DNA of 64,000 nucleotides from Cytophagaceae bacterium (GTDB taxonomy: Bacteria > Bacteroidota > Bacteroidia > Cytophagales > Spirosomataceae): contig JAIXWQ010000009.1 of the NCBI GenBank assembly GCA_027491195.1, positions 62,001-126,000 on the forward strand, given 5' to 3'. Position 1 is the stretch's first letter. The number at the start of each line of letters is the position of its first letter. Both the position numbers and the translations under genes were made by a program. Of the stretch, positions 10,023 to 19,321 are shown in pieces. Below the pieces are notes generated by a model. That model was not told the DNA's origin and made no database searches. It saw nothing but the letters and a program-made list of their open reading frames with translations.

Positions 10023-12257
10023 ATGAAAAAAATACTAGGATTACTAGCCATTTCAACTGCGGCCTTTAGCCAGCAGCAGTTCATTCAACAGAAAAATGGC
10101 CCTACTTTAGGCTATGATCAGGCTAAAATCATTCAAAAAGACGGACTTTCATTTAAAGACCTAAATAAAAATGGTCGATTGGATGTGTACGAAGATTGGA
10201 GAAAGCCGGTAGATGAGCGTGCTAAGGATTTAGCGAAGCAATTGAGCGTAGAGGAGATTGCGGGTTTGATGTTGTATTCTGGTCACCAAGCGGTGCCAGC
10301 TAGACCGGATGGTTATTTTGCAGGGACGTATAATGGCAAACCATTTGACCCTAAAACAATGGATCCGAGTGATCTAACGGATCAACAAAAGAAATTTTTA
10401 AAAGAGGATAATCTGCGCCACGTCTTATTGACAACGGTTTCTAGTCCAGAAGATGCCGCGAAATGGAACAATAAAATGCAGGCTTTCTGCGAGTCAGTAG
10501 GCAAAGGGATTCCCGCAAATAATAGCACGGATCCGCGCCACGGAACTTCCGCTCGGGCGGAATTTAATGCGGCTGCAGGAGGATTAATTTCCATGTGGCC
10601 ATCCTCTTTAGGCATGGCAGCCACTTTCCAGCCTTCACTCGTTCAAAAATTTGGTCGCATTGCAGCAGCGGAATACCGCGCCTTAGGTATTGCTACGGCC
10701 CTTTCACCCCAAGTAGATATCGCAACAGAACCTAGATGGTTGCGATTTGATGGGACTTTTGGGGAGAGCTCGAAACTTTCAGCTGCCATGGGTGAAGCGT
10801 ATTGCAATGGTTTCCAAGGGGACAATTGGGGTGGACTTAGCGTGAATGCGATGGTAAAACACTGGCCCGGCGGTGGCGCAGGCGAAGGTGGTCGTGACGC
10901 ACATTATGCGAATGGAAAGTTTGCGGTGTATCCAGGGAATAACTTCAATGAACATTTAATCCCCTTCACAGAGGGCGCTTTTAAGTTAGCGGGTAATACG
11001 AAAAAGGCGGCGGCAGTGATGCCCTATTACACGATTTCGTGGAACCAAACAAACGAAAACGTGGCGAATAACTACAATAAATACTTAGTTACAGATCTGT
11101 TACGTAACAAATATGGCTACGATGGTGTGGTGTGCACGGACTGGTTAGTAACCGGCGATCACAAGGCGATGGATGTATTCATTGATGGTAAAGTGTGGGG
11201 GGTAGAAAACTTAACAATGGCGGAACGTCATTACAAAGTGTTGATGGCAGGAGCAGATCAGTTTGGAGGTAATAACGACATGAAGCCTATCATTGATGCC
11301 TATGCGATGGGGGTGAAGGAACATGGTGAAGCAAAAATGCGCGCTAGAATGGAGCAATCAGCGGTGCGTTTATTGCGTAATATTTTCCAAGTAGGCTTGT
11401 TCGAAAACCCCTATGTAAATCCAGCGGAAACGAAGCAAATTGTGGGAAAACCTGAATACATGAAAGCTGGTTTTGAGGCACAATTAGCCTCGATTGTTTT
11501 GTTGAAAAATAAAGCTAATGTGCTACCAATCAAAGAGAAGAAAACGATCTATATCCCGAAGCGTTTTGTCGCTGCTACGCGTCACTTCTTAGGATACCCG
11601 ATTCCAGCATCGAACGATTTTCCCATCAATTTGGAACTGGTACAAAAATACTTTAACGTGACAGACGATGCTTCGAAAGCGGATGTGGCATTAGTGTGTA
11701 TCGAAAATCCAAAAAGCAATATCGGTTATGATAAGGAAGATGTGGCCAAAGGGGGAAACGGTTACTTACCTATCTCACTTCAATACACTGATTACACCGC
11801 CAATGATGCCCGTGAGGTGAGTCTGGCGGGAGGAGACCCTTTGGAAAACTTCACCAACAGAAGCTACAAAGGGAAAACGGTCAAGACCCGTAACTTAACA
11901 GACATCCAGTTAATCGAGGAGACCAAAGCGAAGATGAATGGCAAGCCTGTCATCGTTTCGATCAACGTTTCTAACCCGATGGTTTTCGCAGAATTTGAAG
12001 GAAAAGCGGACGCGATTTTAGCCAGTTTTAGCGTACAAGATCAAGCAATCTTAGAGATCATCTCCGGAAAAGCAGAACCACAAGCCCTATTGCCGATGCA
12101 AATGCCGGCGAACATGAGTGTGGTAGAAAAGCAAAAAGAAGACGTGCCATTCGATATGGAATGCCATGTGGATTCTGAAGGTCATCGCTATGACTTTGGT
12201 TATGGCTTGAACTGGAAAGGAGTCATTCAAGACGCTAGAACGAAGCAATTCAAATAG
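10023..12257 (+). CDS. GH3-family beta-glycosidase (first of two)
   Basis: Exported glycoside hydrolase family 3 enzyme (beta-glucosidase or beta-xylosidase type) of 744 residues. The signal peptide MKKILGLLAISTAAFSQQ is followed by an EF-hand-like loop DLNKNGRLDVYED, then the TIM-barrel domain with KHWPGGGAGEGGRDAH and the nucleophile D373 in VVCTDW, then an alpha/beta sandwich. It has its own promoter at 9970-10000. Its stop codon runs directly into a heptamer repeat at 12258. The second GH3 at 36093 shares the same N-terminal loop. The exact sugar is unknown. Confidence 0.9.
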   Translation: MKKILGLLAISTAAFSQQQFIQQKNGPTLGYDQAKIIQKDGLSFKDLNKNGRLDVYEDWRKPVDERAKDLAKQLSVEEIAGLMLYSGHQAVPARPDGYFAGTYNGKPFDPKTMDPSDLTDQQKKFLKEDNLRHVLLTTVSSPEDAAKWNNKMQAFCESVGKGIPANNSTDPRHGTSARAEFNAAAGGLISMWPSSLGMAATFQPSLVQKFGRIAAAEYRALGIATALSPQVDIATEPRWLRFDGTFGESSKLSAAMGEAYCNGFQGDNWGGLSVNAMVKHWPGGGAGEGGRDAHYANGKFAVYPGNNFNEHLIPFTEGAFKLAGNTKKAAAVMPYYTISWNQTNENVANNYNKYLVTDLLRNKYGYDGVVCTDWLVTGDHKAMDVFIDGKVWGVENLTMAERHYKVLMAGADQFGGNNDMKPIIDAYAMGVKEHGEAKMRARMEQSAVRLLRNIFQVGLFENPYVNPAETKQIVGKPEYMKAGFEAQLASIVLLKNKANVLPIKEKKTIYIPKRFVAATRHFLGYPIPASNDFPINLELVQKYFNVTDDASKADVALVCIENPKSNIGYDKEDVAKGGNGYLPISLQYTDYTANDAREVSLAGGDPLENFTNRSYKGKTVKTRNLTDIQLIEETKAKMNGKPVIVSINVSNPMVFAEFEGKADAILASFSVQDQAILEIISGKAEPQALLPMQMPANMSVVEKQKEDVPFDMECHVDSEGHRYDFGYGLNWKGVIQDARTKQFK

Positions 12258-12292
12258 TCGCTAGTCACTAGTCCATAGTCGATAGTCGCTAG
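12258..12292. repeat. five tandem heptamers TCNNTAG after the GH3 stop codon
   Basis: The units are TCGCTAG, TCACTAG, TCCATAG, TCGATAG and TCGCTAG, directly abutting the GH3 stop codon, itself the end of a sixth degenerate unit (CAAATAG). Because the period is seven, TAG recurs in every forward frame. It lies between the converging GH3 and TetR genes. Confidence 0.85.
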
Positions 12293-12299
12293 GAGAGGT

Positions 12300-12971
12300 T
12301 TATTTGAGGGATTTGAACAACAAATCCTTCAAGTAATTCTCCACAAACAACTGCTTATTCTCGTTTCCAGCATCTGTCAGCTTAGGCAGGTGTTGACTAA
12401 AGAAAAGCTGCGAATGAGCCGTTTCAATCAAGGTACTGCTTAATGAATGAGGGAATTTATACGCCGAATTATGGGCCTGAATCAATTCCGAAATTCGGGC
12501 ACAGAGATCTTTAAATGGCTTGAAAACTTTGTCCTCGTTAATCTCTTTTACCTCCTTTACGAGGTATACCTTACTACTCTCAGAAATCACAATCTGATGC
12601 AAAAACTTCTTGTTATAATCAGACTGCCCTTCGCTCTCGGGCAGCTCGTGGGTAAGCAATTCGATTAATCTAGTTAATTTATCGGTGGTATTTGCCAATG
12701 GTTGTAACTGAAACACAACCAGGTATTCCAGGTATGACCAATACCAATTCAAAATATACAACAACAATCGATGCTTGTTCTCAAAATAGCGATAGATGGT
12801 CGCCTCTGTCGTATTCATCTCTTTCGCTAGTTTTTTGAACGTAAAATGTTCGAAGCCCAGCTTGTAAATCAAATCGATCGCATTCTTTACGATTTGCTTT
12901 CCAAGCTCAGTGCCTTCTGGATCTCTTACGAAGATCTTTTCATTTACCTTGAAACTGAGTGAATAATCCAT
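12300..12971 (-). CDS. TetR/AcrR-family transcriptional regulator
   Basis: DNA-binding repressor of 223 residues. Residues about 25-70 form the TetR helix-turn-helix (FTFKKLAKEMNTTEATIYRYF), with the usual ATIYRYFENK recognition helix. The helical C-terminal ligand domain is not conserved enough to suggest a ligand. It is divergent from the ABC-HlyD-TolC operon, and the 130-base gap between them contains a perfect inverted repeat at 13041-13059. The simplest reading is that it represses that export operon, and possibly itself, until an exported compound binds. Confidence 0.88.
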   Translation of the reverse strand: MDYSLSFKVNEKIFVRDPEGTELGKQIVKNAIDLIYKLGFEHFTFKKLAKEMNTTEATIYRYFENKHRLLLYILNWYWSYLEYLVVFQLQPLANTTDKLTRLIELLTHELPESEGQSDYNKKFLHQIVISESSKVYLVKEVKEINEDKVFKPFKDLCARISELIQAHNSAYKFPHSLSSTLIETAHSQLFFSQHLPKLTDAGNENKQLFVENYLKDLLFKSLK

Positions 12972-13040
12972 TATTGTCTTTAATCTGAAGCAAAAATAAC
13001 AATAGATTTACTAACACAAAAGATATTTTAACAATTATTA

Positions 13041-13059
13041 ATAATAGTAATACTATTAT
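13041..13059. promoter_or_regulatory. candidate TetR operator
   Basis: Perfect inverted repeat ATAATAGT-AAT-ACTATTAT, 8-base arms with a 3-base spacer. It ends 42 bases before the ABC gene start and begins 70 bases before the TetR start. A weak -7 box (TAGTTTTA, 13075-13082) follows, so a bound repressor would cover the -33 region of the export operon. Confidence 0.6.
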
Positions 13060-13101
13060 ATCAAAAAGTCTTCCTAGTTTTACGGTAGAAATAAAGACGA
13101 C

Positions 13102-14733
13102 ATGCAAAAAATAAGTCCGCTCAAGAGAATCCAATCCCTGATAAAGGATCATCATCAGGAGATTCGTTCGATTTATTTATTCTCTATTTTAGGTGGTATT
13201 GTCAATCTAAGCTTACCCCTTGGAGTGCAAACGATCATCGGTTTGGTCATGGGTGCCACCATGGTCACCTCCATTTATGTGTTGATTTTCCTCGTGGTTT
13301 TAGGGGTATTTCTCATGGGTTTATTCCAAATAAATCAGATGAAAATCATCGAATCAATTCAGCAAAAGGTCTTCGCTCATTACGCCTTTGAATTTGCGGA
13401 TAAAATCCCTCAGTTGGATTTAAAGCAAATGGATAAGTACCATATTCCAGAGAAGGTGAATCGATTTTTCGACTCGCTAAATATTCAAAAGGGATTCGCA
13501 AAGTTGTTGCTTGACATACCGGTAGCGACGGTTCAAATTGTTTTTGGCATCGTTCTTCTATCTCTTTATCATCCTTTATTCATCATTTTAGGGGTAATCC
13601 TATTAGTGCTTTTAGGATTGATTTTATATTATACTTCCCAAAAAGGAATCGAAACAAGTATTGAGGAGTCCAACTATAAATACGAAGTGGCTGGATTTTT
13701 TGGAGAGATTGCCCGAACTATTAAAACATTCAAATTTAGTCAAGGATCTGATTTGAATTTAAAGCGAACAGACGCTAGTGTCATAGGCTATTTAACGGCT
13801 AGAACCACACACTTTCGGGTATTACTTTTTCAATACAAATCACTCCTATTTTTTAAGATTGCCTTAACGACTTTGATGCTAACCTTAGGCTCCTATTTGT
13901 TAATTAACCAGCAATTAAACGTAGGAGAATTCGTAGCGGCAGAAATCGTTATTATGTTAGTGATCGGTGCGGTAGAAAAATTGATTACTAGCTTAGATAG
14001 CGCCTATGATGTTATAACTGGATTAGAAAAATTAGCGAGCGTCACGGATAGTCCATTAGACTCCAGTGGAGATTTAGAGCTACAAACGCGGGAGGGAGTT
14101 GAAATCGAGGTGAAAAACTTTAGTTTTGAATTTGAAGCTGGCAAGCCTGTATTAGATTCTTTAAATCTGCACATTAATGCAGGCGATAAAATACAATTAA
14201 CGGGTCCGGCTGGTTCAGGTAAATCGATCTTCATGCGAATTTTAACGGGTAACTACCCCGACTTTAAAGGAACTTTATTAATCAACAAAGTCCCGATCAA
14301 AAACTACAGCTTAGATAGCCTGCGAAAGCATACCGGCATACTGCTTCAAGCGCAAGAAATATTTAATGGCACAGTTTGGGAAAACATCAGCTTAGGAAAT
14401 AAAGAAGTTAATCCTTCCGTCATTTTAGAGACGGCTGAAAACCTAGGGTTCGCTGATTTCTTAAATCATTTCCCGCAAGGATTTGATACGGAGATCGAGC
14501 CATTAGGTAAGAAGACGCCACAAACGATCATTAAAAAGATCTTGCTACTTCGCGCACTTTGTGGGGACAAGCGATTGCTTTTATTGGAAAATCCATGGAA
14601 TGGATTAGATACCCAATTAGCAGATAATTTGCGCGATTATTTATTAAAAAAATCGAATGCAACGGTTCTTATTTCTACCAACGAGTCTACCGGATTCGAT
14701 AAAAAATTAGTTTTCGATCATGGAAAAGTTTAA
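13102..14733 (+). CDS. ABC exporter (type I secretion/efflux) with degenerate ATPase
   Basis: Fused half-transporter of 543 residues: an ABC type I exporter membrane domain (residues about 15-310, several hydrophobic segments) and a nucleotide-binding domain, without a peptidase domain. The Walker A (GPAGSGKS, K374) and a Q-loop (LLQAQEIFNG) are intact, but LSGGQ is absent (LGKKTPQTIIKK in its place), the Walker B aspartate is E496, the catalytic glutamate is N497, and no H-loop histidine is seen (LISTNES). ATP binding without normal hydrolysis is possible. It overlaps the HlyD gene by 14 bases and is the first gene of the operon under the divergent TetR. Confidence 0.85.
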   Translation: MQKISPLKRIQSLIKDHHQEIRSIYLFSILGGIVNLSLPLGVQTIIGLVMGATMVTSIYVLIFLVVLGVFLMGLFQINQMKIIESIQQKVFAHYAFEFADKIPQLDLKQMDKYHIPEKVNRFFDSLNIQKGFAKLLLDIPVATVQIVFGIVLLSLYHPLFIILGVILLVLLGLILYYTSQKGIETSIEESNYKYEVAGFFGEIARTIKTFKFSQGSDLNLKRTDASVIGYLTARTTHFRVLLFQYKSLLFFKIALTTLMLTLGSYLLINQQLNVGEFVAAEIVIMLVIGAVEKLITSLDSAYDVITGLEKLASVTDSPLDSSGDLELQTREGVEIEVKNFSFEFEAGKPVLDSLNLHINAGDKIQLTGPAGSGKSIFMRILTGNYPDFKGTLLINKVPIKNYSLDSLRKHTGILLQAQEIFNGTVWENISLGNKEVNPSVILETAENLGFADFLNHFPQGFDTEIEPLGKKTPQTIIKKILLLRALCGDKRLLLLENPWNGLDTQLADNLRDYLLKKSNATVLISTNESTGFDKKLVFDHGKV

Positions 14734-16018
14734 GTCATTTAATCAAATTTACCTGCGCGGAAAAGGACCGGCTACGAGACCTTGGTTAATCGGACTGGGA
14801 CTTATATTACTAGGCATCCTCTTCCTTCCTTGGACTCAAAATATTAGATCTAAAGGACAGATCACCAGTTTGTACCAAGAGCAAAAACCTCAAAAAATCT
14901 ATAGCCCCATCGCAGGCAAAATCAGTCGTTGGTGGGTGAAAGAGGGAGACTTTGTGGAACAAGGAGATACTCTAGCTAAAATCTCAGAGATCAAAGCAGA
15001 ATACCTAGATCCTAAATTGATTTTAAGAACCCAAGAACAGCTAGATGCGAAAAAAGGAACTGTCGAATTTTACGAACAAAAAGTAAAAGCGACCGAAGAT
15101 CAAATTGCGAACCTACGCTCTTCTAAATCATTAAAACAAGATCAGCTAACGAACAAAATCACCCAATTACAGCAAAAAATAACGGGGGAAAGATCGGAGC
15201 TAGAAGCGGCAAACAACGAATACAATTTAGCCAAAGATCAGTTCGAGCGTAACTCAAAAATGTACAAAGAGGGCTTGATTTCGCAGACACAATTTCAACA
15301 GCGCAATGCATCGATGCAAAACGCTTTAGCGAAGAAAACGATCGCTGAAAATAAAGTAAATCAGACCCTACAAGAGATTCAAAATACGAAAATCGAATTA
15401 CGTGGAGTGGACCAGGAATACAGCGAAAAAATGAACAAAGCAGAGGGAGAAAAATTCCAAAGCTTAGGGATGATTGAAACAGGAAAGGGGGACATCGCTA
15501 AATTAGAAAACCAAGTATCGAGTTATACCATTCGAGATGGGATGTACTATATTTTAGCCCCTCAAAGCGGTCAGGTAATTAACGCGAAAAAAGCGGGTAT
15601 TGGCGAGCTTCTAAAAGATGGGGAGGAATTATTAACGGTTGTTCCGCAAAACACGAATTATGCTGTGGAAATGTACGTACGACCTGTCGATTTACCTCTC
15701 GTTTCTCCTGGCCAAGAAGTGCGTTTTATTTTCGATGGTTTCCCGGCGATTATTTTCGCGGGTGGTTGGCCAGATCAAAGTTTCGGGACTTTCCCAGGTA
15801 AGATCCGAGCAGTAGAAAATAACATTGACGAAAAGGGTATGTTCCGTGTCATTGTAGTCGAAGATCCTAAAGACAAAAAATGGCCAAAACAAATCAAAAT
15901 GGGCGCGGGTGCGCAAGGCATTGCCTTGTTAAATGATGTGCCATTGTGGTATGAATTATGGCGAAACATTAATGGTTTCCCAGCTGACTTTTACACGGTA
16001 AAAAAAGATGAAAAATAA
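14720..16018 (+). CDS. HlyD-family periplasmic adaptor (membrane fusion protein)
   Basis: Links an inner-membrane exporter to an outer-membrane channel. One N-terminal membrane helix (WLIGLGLILLGILFLPW, about residues 21-37) is followed by a lipoyl half-motif (YSPIAGKISRWWVKEGD), a long alpha-hairpin coiled coil at about 100-255 rich in Lys, Glu and Gln, the second lipoyl half (YILAPQSGQVINAKKAG) and a beta-barrel domain. Length of 432 residues is typical. It overlaps both neighbours (ABC and TolC), so the three are almost certainly translated together. Confidence 0.9.
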   Translation: MEKFKSFNQIYLRGKGPATRPWLIGLGLILLGILFLPWTQNIRSKGQITSLYQEQKPQKIYSPIAGKISRWWVKEGDFVEQGDTLAKISEIKAEYLDPKLILRTQEQLDAKKGTVEFYEQKVKATEDQIANLRSSKSLKQDQLTNKITQLQQKITGERSELEAANNEYNLAKDQFERNSKMYKEGLISQTQFQQRNASMQNALAKKTIAENKVNQTLQEIQNTKIELRGVDQEYSEKMNKAEGEKFQSLGMIETGKGDIAKLENQVSSYTIRDGMYYILAPQSGQVINAKKAGIGELLKDGEELLTVVPQNTNYAVEMYVRPVDLPLVSPGQEVRFIFDGFPAIIFAGGWPDQSFGTFPGKIRAVENNIDEKGMFRVIVVEDPKDKKWPKQIKMGAGAQGIALLNDVPLWYELWRNINGFPADFYTVKKDEK

Positions 16019-17396
16019 GTTCATACTATTCTTCCTTTTGAGTTTTTCGAGCGTAGCTCAAACGCCTGTTTTATACCCGGAGGCGTTCTTGAAAATTGTG
16101 CAAGCTTACCACCCCATTGCGAAGCAGGCAGGTATCAGTGTACAAAAATCAGAGGCTCAAATCCTGCAAGCGAGAGCGGGGTTCGACCCTATTTTAAGCC
16201 ACTACAGTACGAAGAAAACTTTCGATGGCAAGAACTATTATGAGTACCACGCTCCTGAATTAAATATTCCTACTTGGTATGGAATTGAGCTGCGTTCTGG
16301 CATGGAAAACTTACGAGGTTCTCGTACGAATCCAGATCAAACCTTGGGAGAAACGAGCTATATGGGGATCACTGTTCCGTTAGCAAAAAACCTTTTTATC
16401 GATCAACGAAGAGCCAGTTTGCAACAGGCAAAATTGATGAATAAAATGGCCCTGCAAGAGCAGCGCAGCATTCTGAACGATTTGTTTTCTGATGCAATGG
16501 CGGCCTATTGGAATTGGGTGAAAAGTGTACGAGTTTTAAAAATTGTCGACCAAAACCTTCGCATCGCTGAAGCGCGTGTTTCCTTCGTTAAACGTAGTGT
16601 GGAACTAGGAGAAAGACCAGCCGTTGATACCGTAGAAGCAACGACCCAGCAACAGTATTTTGACAATTTATATCAGGCCAAATGGATGGAGAAAGAGAAT
16701 TCCCGTTTAGCCTTATCCGTTTATTTGTGGCAAGAAAACAATACGCCACAAGAATTGCCCCTAGAGGTGCAGCCTGCAGAAGTGAAAAATGAGATGGCTA
16801 TACTAGCCGATTTAGACTTAAATCTTTCGTCTCTATTAGAGAAGGCTTATGCGAATCACCCAGATCTGAGTGCCTACCAGTACAAGATTGAAGGCTTAAA
16901 TGTAGAGAAAAAATTAAAGTTTCAGAGTTTACTTCCCAAGCTAGATGTGAGCTATAATGCCCTTTCGAAAGGCCTCGCTCCTAGCCTTGAAACGCGGGCT
17001 CTTTTTGACAATAATTACCAATACGGCATCAAATTTGAGATGCCTTTACGTCTCTCAAAAGGTCGCGCTGATTACCAATTAGCGAAATTAAAAATACAGG
17101 AAGAGTCCTTGAATTTAGCCCAAAAAAGACAGCAAATTCAAGTGAAAATCAATTCCTATTATAACCAGGTAGAAGCCCTAAAAAAGCAAATCCAAACCCA
17201 GGAAAAAGCCCTTTCAAACTACCAGACGCTAGTTAAAGCAGAAGAAAACCGCTTTTCACAAGGGGAATCATCGCTATTTTTAATCAATAGCCGGGAGACA
17301 AAAGCGATGGAGGCAGCTGAGAAATTAACGGAGCTGAAAGCCTACCTCTTTAAAACCATATATGCATTGCAGGCTAGTGCCGGGGTATTAATTTAA
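16008..17396 (+). CDS. TolC-family outer-membrane efflux protein
   Basis: Outer-membrane channel of a tripartite exporter, 462 residues. The signal peptide MKNKFILFFLLSFSSVAQ is followed by two copies of the alpha-helical/beta-strand OEP repeat: helices around 35-60, 125-215 and 240-280, then 345-450, with typical tyrosine- and glutamine-rich long helices. It overlaps the end of the HlyD gene by 11 bases and closes the TetR-controlled operon. An independent promoter for the next gene begins just after its stop codon. Confidence 0.9.
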   Translation: MKNKFILFFLLSFSSVAQTPVLYPEAFLKIVQAYHPIAKQAGISVQKSEAQILQARAGFDPILSHYSTKKTFDGKNYYEYHAPELNIPTWYGIELRSGMENLRGSRTNPDQTLGETSYMGITVPLAKNLFIDQRRASLQQAKLMNKMALQEQRSILNDLFSDAMAAYWNWVKSVRVLKIVDQNLRIAEARVSFVKRSVELGERPAVDTVEATTQQQYFDNLYQAKWMEKENSRLALSVYLWQENNTPQELPLEVQPAEVKNEMAILADLDLNLSSLLEKAYANHPDLSAYQYKIEGLNVEKKLKFQSLLPKLDVSYNALSKGLAPSLETRALFDNNYQYGIKFEMPLRLSKGRADYQLAKLKIQEESLNLAQKRQQIQVKINSYYNQVEALKKQIQTQEKALSNYQTLVKAEENRFSQGESSLFLINSRETKAMEAAEKLTELKAYLFKTIYALQASAGVLI

Positions 17397-17408
17397 GAAT
17401 ATTGGGCG

Positions 17409-17416
17409 TACCTTTG
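17409..17416 (+). promoter_or_regulatory. -7 box for the MFS gene
   Basis: TACCTTTG matches TAnnTTTG and lies 25 bases before the MFS start codon at 17442. No clear TTG is seen at the -33 position. Confidence 0.5.
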
Positions 17417-17441
17417 TCCTTTCTTAATATACCCCTCTATA

Positions 17442-18629
17442 ATGCCTACTTCTGCGAACCGCACGAAAATTATCTTAATTCTGGGAATCTTATCTGCCAT
17501 TGGACCTTTGTCCATCGACATGTATTTACCCGCTTTTAAGAACATTGCCTTAGCGTTAAATTGCTCACAAGAAGAAATGGGATATACGCTATCCAGTTTC
17601 TTTTTTGGCATTTGTCTAGGCCAGTTAATAAGTGGCCCCCTTTTAGATCATTTCGGCCGCAAAAATGTGCTGTATATTGGCTTATCCATTTATGTGTTAA
17701 GCTCTATCGCCTGCGCCTTTTCGCCCTCTGTAGAAATGCTAGTTGTTTTTCGCCTGTTCCAAGCACTAGGTGGTAGCGTAGGAATGGTAGCTCCTAATGC
17801 CGTAATTAGAGAAACCTTTGAAGAACATGATCGCCCAAAGATCATGTCTTTAATGATTTTAATCTTAGGAGTTTCTCCTATTTTAGCTCCTTCGTTAGGT
17901 AGTTTATTATTAACCATTGCTAACTGGAAGGCTATCTTTTTAACCTTAGCTGGCATCTTATTAGTAATCATCTTTTTAATTAAATCTTGGCTACCCGAAA
18001 AGACGAACCGTGAACATGGGGGTGCATTTCGAATCTCGACCATTGTAAAGGCGTACAAATCTTTATTCAAAGAGAAGCAGTATTTAGTCTTTGCTTTCAC
18101 AGGAGCCATAGGTGCTGGAAGTATTTTCACTTATGTAGGTGGTGCGCCGCTTACTTTCTTAACGTATTATGGGGTGAATGAGTCCAAATTTGGATTCATT
18201 TTTGCCATCGTCGCTTCCGGAATTATCTCCGCAAGTCAATTGAATCGGGTCGTTTTAAAGAAGTATTCTAGCTTGCAAATTTTGAAAGTAACCTTGCCTA
18301 CGCAATTAACCTTAGGCCTTTTGCTTTCCATTTTAGCTAAACTAGACCTCTTGTCCATGGAATTAAATATCGCCTTGCTCTTCCTTATTATGGGCTGCCA
18401 AGGATTTAATTTCCCCAATGTCGCAACACTCGCCTTACGTCCATTTCATAAAGGAGCCGGAACAGCTTCGGCCATGTTAGGGTCCATTCAAATGGCCTGG
18501 GGAGCAGTATGCGCCACCTTAGTAGGTTTGTTTTTCGATGGAACACCGTTTACGATGGCAATCATCATCTTCGGTTGTGCTGTGCTGGCTAATACGATTT
18601 TGTTTGTAGTTGGTAAAAAATATATTTAG
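17442..18629 (+). CDS. MFS drug efflux transporter, Bcr/CflA type
   Basis: Inner-membrane proton-driven exporter of 395 residues with about 12 hydrophobic segments. The loop 2-3 signature GPLLDHFGRKNVLY and the motif C-like ALGGSVGMVAPNAVIRE are characteristic of the Bcr/CflA (DHA1) group, which exports drugs and small metabolites. It has its own -7 box at 17409 but follows the ABC-HlyD-TolC operon on the same strand with 45 bases between, so read-through is possible. Its 3' end overlaps the converging barrel gene by four bases. Confidence 0.88.
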   Translation: MPTSANRTKIILILGILSAIGPLSIDMYLPAFKNIALALNCSQEEMGYTLSSFFFGICLGQLISGPLLDHFGRKNVLYIGLSIYVLSSIACAFSPSVEMLVVFRLFQALGGSVGMVAPNAVIRETFEEHDRPKIMSLMILILGVSPILAPSLGSLLLTIANWKAIFLTLAGILLVIIFLIKSWLPEKTNREHGGAFRISTIVKAYKSLFKEKQYLVFAFTGAIGAGSIFTYVGGAPLTFLTYYGVNESKFGFIFAIVASGIISASQLNRVVLKKYSSLQILKVTLPTQLTLGLLLSILAKLDLLSMELNIALLFLIMGCQGFNFPNVATLALRPFHKGAGTASAMLGSIQMAWGAVCATLVGLFFDGTPFTMAIIIFGCAVLANTILFVVGKKYI

Positions 18630-19321
18630 GGAATATAGGTAATCTCAAAAACGACTGCATCCTGAGATTTGCTACCCATGGTAGGTTTTTGATAGCCGGC
18701 TGACAGAACTACATTCTTTGAGATGAAGTAAGCCCCGCCTATAACGACCTCTCCTAACGAGTGCTTACCGCTTATAAAATCGGCTTGAAATAAGAGTTTT
18801 TCTTTCCAAAGATTTCGCTCAATACCCGCCTGAAATCCAAACTTACCCAAAACCCCTGAAGTACCTATACCCCTACTTTCCGGTCCAAAATAGGCATCAG
18901 AAGTATAGTATAATCCTCCCACTAATTTCGTGTTCTCTAGCTTATAAACGCCGTTCGAATAGGCATATGTACCCCCTTCAGCGAGTGAACTTAATCCAAT
19001 TTGCCCCCCCAATGCAGCAGAAAAAGCAGGAGATACGTCCCACTTTTTCTGCCCATTCACCACCATAAAAGTGCCTGCATTATCTTGTAAGGATGCCGCA
19101 TAATCGACCGTTACTCCGATCACATTAATACCTATCTCATAATTTTTCCCTAATCCATAACAAAAGGTCGTGGAGGACTGAAATCCAGCACTAATGAAAT
19201 TCAATTGTTGCTGGAAAAACACGTGTTTTGCCTTCGTCATGTCCGAACTAGGAACATTAAAGAAGTTCTGCTGACTAAATCCCATGAATGAAATCAGTAA
19301 AAAGAAGAGTACCTTTTTCAT
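18626..19321 (-). CDS. small outer-membrane barrel protein, function unknown
   Basis: A 231-residue exported protein. A signal peptide (MKKVLFFLLISFMGFSQ) is followed by alternating beta-strand-like segments with many Gly and aromatic residues (YGLGKNYEIGINVIGV, FGFQAGIERNLW), ending in FEITYIP, as in outer-membrane barrels. Its start overlaps the stop codon of the upstream porin gene (TAATG), so the two form an operon and probably act together. No family was recognised with confidence. Confidence 0.7.
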   Translation of the reverse strand: MKKVLFFLLISFMGFSQQNFFNVPSSDMTKAKHVFFQQQLNFISAGFQSSTTFCYGLGKNYEIGINVIGVTVDYAASLQDNAGTFMVVNGQKKWDVSPAFSAALGGQIGLSSLAEGGTYAYSNGVYKLENTKLVGGLYYTSDAYFGPESRGIGTSGVLGKFGFQAGIERNLWKEKLLFQADFISGKHSLGEVVIGGAYFISKNVVLSAGYQKPTMGSKSQDAVVFEITYIP

